From JANXVY01 sp038329675 (GTDB lineage Bacteria > Pseudomonadota > Alphaproteobacteria > Rhizobiales > Hyphomicrobiaceae), in assembly GCA_038329675.1 (NCBI GenBank), contig JBBQNE010000155.1:1-7068 (forward strand): a stretch of DNA of 7,068 nucleotides, given 5' to 3'. Below are positions 5,875 to 7,068 of this stretch, piece after piece. The position numbers and the translations under genes are program-made. Numbering within the stretch: the stretch's first letter is position 1; every line of letters starts with the position of its first letter. Below the pieces are notes generated by a model that saw nothing but the letters and a program-made list of their open reading frames with translations, did no database searches and was not told where the DNA came from.

Positions 5875-5924
5875 GCGGGGCCGCCGATGGGGCGTGGGAG
5901 GGACACGGGCAAAGGCGGCCCCGC
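5875..5924 (-). terminator. Hairpin 2 behind capsid gene (11-bp perfect stem)
   Basis: The arms at 5914-5924 and 5875-5885 are perfectly complementary over 11 bp (transcript GCGGGGCCGCC with GGCGGCCCCGC) and enclose a 28-base loop. The stem is nearly all G-C and should be very stable. There is no U-tract after it, so Rho-independent termination is doubtful. A pause, attenuation or RNase-protection role is possible. The start of its 5' arm overlaps the second CTGCGGGG copy, which could instead pair with the 5' arm of hairpin 1. Confidence 0.45.
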
Positions 5925-5928
5925 AGAC

Positions 5929-5954
5929 CCCGCAGGCTGGAGAAGTCCTGCGGG
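5929..5954 (-). terminator. Hairpin 1 behind capsid gene (attenuator or processing stem)
   Basis: On the minus strand CCCGCAGG and CCTGCGGG form a perfect 8-bp stem around a 10-base loop, starting 24 bases after the capsid stop codon. No U-run follows, so it is not a classic intrinsic terminator. It may act as a 3'-end stabiliser, a processing site or a partial attenuator. Its 3' arm word CTGCGGGG is repeated immediately downstream, so the 5' arm has a second possible partner. Confidence 0.45.
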
Positions 5955-5977
5955 TGACGGGTATCAGGTCGCGATCA

Positions 5978-7068
5978 TCAGACTGCGAACCTCAAGAATT
6001 TGATGGCGTCGAAATCAGCAACGCCGCCGCCAACGCGTTTGGTGGTGTAGAACAGCACATAGGGCTTGGCACTGTAGGGGTCGCGAAGAACGCGGATACC
6101 GACGCGATCGACGATCAAGTAGCCGCGCTGGAAATCGCCGAAGGCAATCGATAGCGAGTTGGCCGCAATGTCGGGCATATCTTCGCTTTCAGCGACGGGA
6201 TAGCCAAGCAAGGTTGGCAGTTGAGCTGCCGTTGTCGCTGGTTGCCACAGGTACGTGCCGTCACCGTCCTTCATTTTGCGAACCACGCCTTGTGCGGCGC
6301 GGTTCATGACGAATGTGCTGTTGGCGCGGTAAGGCGCCTTCACGGCGTAGGCGAGGTCGATCAGTTTATCGCCCGGGCTCGTCGCGGCAAAACCGCCAGC
6401 GATACCAGTTGTGATGGTGCCGATGTTGCCCCATGTCCAGCTGGCGTTGGCGACCGTCGGGTAGGTCAGGAAACCTTTCGGCTTGTTGACGCCATCGCCG
6501 GTGACGAACGCTGCACCCTCTTGTTCGGCAAACGCGATACGGACTTCTTCGGCGAGCCAGGCATCGATATCGATGACGCCGTCATCGAGGATGGCGGTCG
6601 TTGCGGCTGGCATTGCGTAGAGCTCCATCGTTGGGAACGACAGGCTGGCGAGCGCGGGTGTATTGGTTTGCGGACGGGCTGCCGCTTCAGCAGCCCACCC
6701 GGTTTGGACGCCAGTTGTTACGTAGGGGCGCTTGTAGACCATGCCGGAAACCTGGCGAACTCCAGCGATCGAGCGGATTGGCGAGATGGCGCGAAGTGCG
6801 CGATTGATCTCGGCTTCCGTTTCAGCTGGCACAAGAAAACCGCCATCGGGGTCGGACGCGACCGAGAGCGCCTTTTGCTCCATCGCGCGAAGTGCGGTGT
6901 CGTTACCCTTGCGGACGTAGCCGTGGAAAGCGCTTTTGTGGGCGAGCGCGGCCTGATTGGTGGGAGCCGTGCCACCGATGGCCGGGCGAGCGGCCTTGAT
7001 CGAAAGATCATCGAGAGCGCGTTCGATGCGAGCGAGCTTATCGGTGGTGATGACGTCAGAACTTAGCT
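5978..7068 (-). CDS. Major capsid protein, HK97 fold, 5' partial
   Basis: Forms the icosahedral head shell. The frame is open to the window edge, so the true start lies upstream; 362 residues are visible and probably a few tens are missing. Fragment residues 1-61 are charged and Ala-rich (LDDLSIKAARPAIGG, then a HKSAFHGYVRKG stretch), like the N-terminal scaffold/delta segment that a prohead protease removes in HK97-type capsids. The mature part starts near SDPDGGFLVP (about 71-80), the usual first conserved block of phage_major_capsid (PF05065) proteins. It also has FVTGDGVNKPKGF (about 187-199) and a C-terminal VGGGVADFDAIKFL block. An in-frame ATG at 6883 is internal to the conserved region and is not the start. 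The gene ends with tandem TGA TGA codons. It corresponds to g5 of the R. capsulatus GTA. The family call is firm; whether it is GTA or prophage is inference from gene order. Confidence 0.95.
   Translation of the reverse strand, partial: LSSDVITTDKLARIERALDDLSIKAARPAIGGTAPTNQAALAHKSAFHGYVRKGNDTALRAMEQKALSVASDPDGGFLVPAETEAEINRALRAISPIRSIAGVRQVSGMVYKRPYVTTGVQTGWAAEAAARPQTNTPALASLSFPTMELYAMPAATTAILDDGVIDIDAWLAEEVRIAFAEQEGAAFVTGDGVNKPKGFLTYPTVANASWTWGNIGTITTGIAGGFAATSPGDKLIDLAYAVKAPYRANSTFVMNRAAQGVVRKMKDGDGTYLWQPATTAAQLPTLLGYPVAESEDMPDIAANSLSIAFGDFQRGYLIVDRVGIRVLRDPYSAKPYVLFYTTKRVGGGVADFDAIKFLRFAV

Larger units (their letters stand above)
5751..5977 (-). other. Non-coding gap between capsid and connector genes
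   Basis: This 227-base gap is the only long one in the cluster; all other junctions are 75 bases or less or overlap. I see no credible gene in it. It holds two strong hairpins (listed separately) in its capsid-proximal half. The rest is G+C-rich with scattered GCGGGG words, and the connector ribosome binding site lies at its end. No convincing promoter hexamers were found. Its position behind the capsid gene fits a place where transcript level is stepped down, or the message is cut or stabilised, so that capsid is made in excess over neck and tail proteins. That role is inference. Confidence 0.6.

Noticed and set aside
6221..7066. Long plus-strand open frame (281 codons) opposite the capsid gene
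   Set aside because: It is exactly antisense to conserved capsid sequence, has Cys- and Arg-rich composition typical of shadow frames in high-G+C DNA, and resembles no family.
1..7068. tRNA or rRNA genes, CRISPR arrays, insertion sequences, integrase or attachment sites
   Set aside because: None seen: the window is almost wholly occupied by intact structural genes, with no repeat array, transposase or terminal inverted repeats.

Overview
The window is one compact cluster of tailed-virus structural genes. All of them lie on the minus strand, so the text runs from base 7068 down to base 1. The order is: major capsid protein (5' end off the window), head-tail connector, head-tail adaptor/stopper, an unrecognised 82-residue protein, tail terminator (DUF3168), major tail tube protein (TP901-1 type), two tail assembly chaperones, a very short tape measure protein, distal tail protein (DUF2460), tail hub (DUF2163), an NlpC/P60 peptidase, and the first 87 codons of the large host-specificity/baseplate protein.

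Gene for gene, this matches the order g5 to g15 of the gene transfer agent (GTA) of Rhodobacter capsulatus and its relatives in Alphaproteobacteria. The high G+C content (roughly 60% by eye) and the protein sequences point to an alphaproteobacterial chromosome. I cannot name the genus; Hyphomicrobiales is a guess. The window alone cannot separate a domesticated GTA from a related siphovirus prophage, because the terminase, portal, protease, any integrase and any lysis genes would lie outside it.

Layout: 7068-5978 capsid; 5977-5751 a 227-bp non-coding gap with two strong hairpins; 5750-4173 the neck block (connector, stopper, unknown protein, terminator), with ATGA overlaps or a 2-base gap; 4147-3076 tube protein and the two chaperones; 3055-2426 tape measure; 2350-328 distal tail, hub and peptidase, joined by TTGA and GTGA overlaps; 263-1 start of the baseplate giant. 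No convincing promoter was seen, so the set is probably read from upstream of the window.

How the genes work together: the capsid forms the shell. The connector and stopper close the portal, and the terminator caps the tail. The tube polymerises around the tape measure with help from the chaperones. Distal tail protein, hub, peptidase and baseplate giant form the tip that opens the recipient envelope.

Points most worth attention: (1) an in-frame X XXY YYZ slippery heptamer near the end of the first chaperone gene, with an open -1 frame into the second chaperone gene, suggesting a lambda G/GT-like frameshift fusion; (2) the unrecognised 82-residue protein between stopper and terminator, preceded by the best ribosome binding site in the window; (3) the hairpin pair with a duplicated arm behind the capsid gene.
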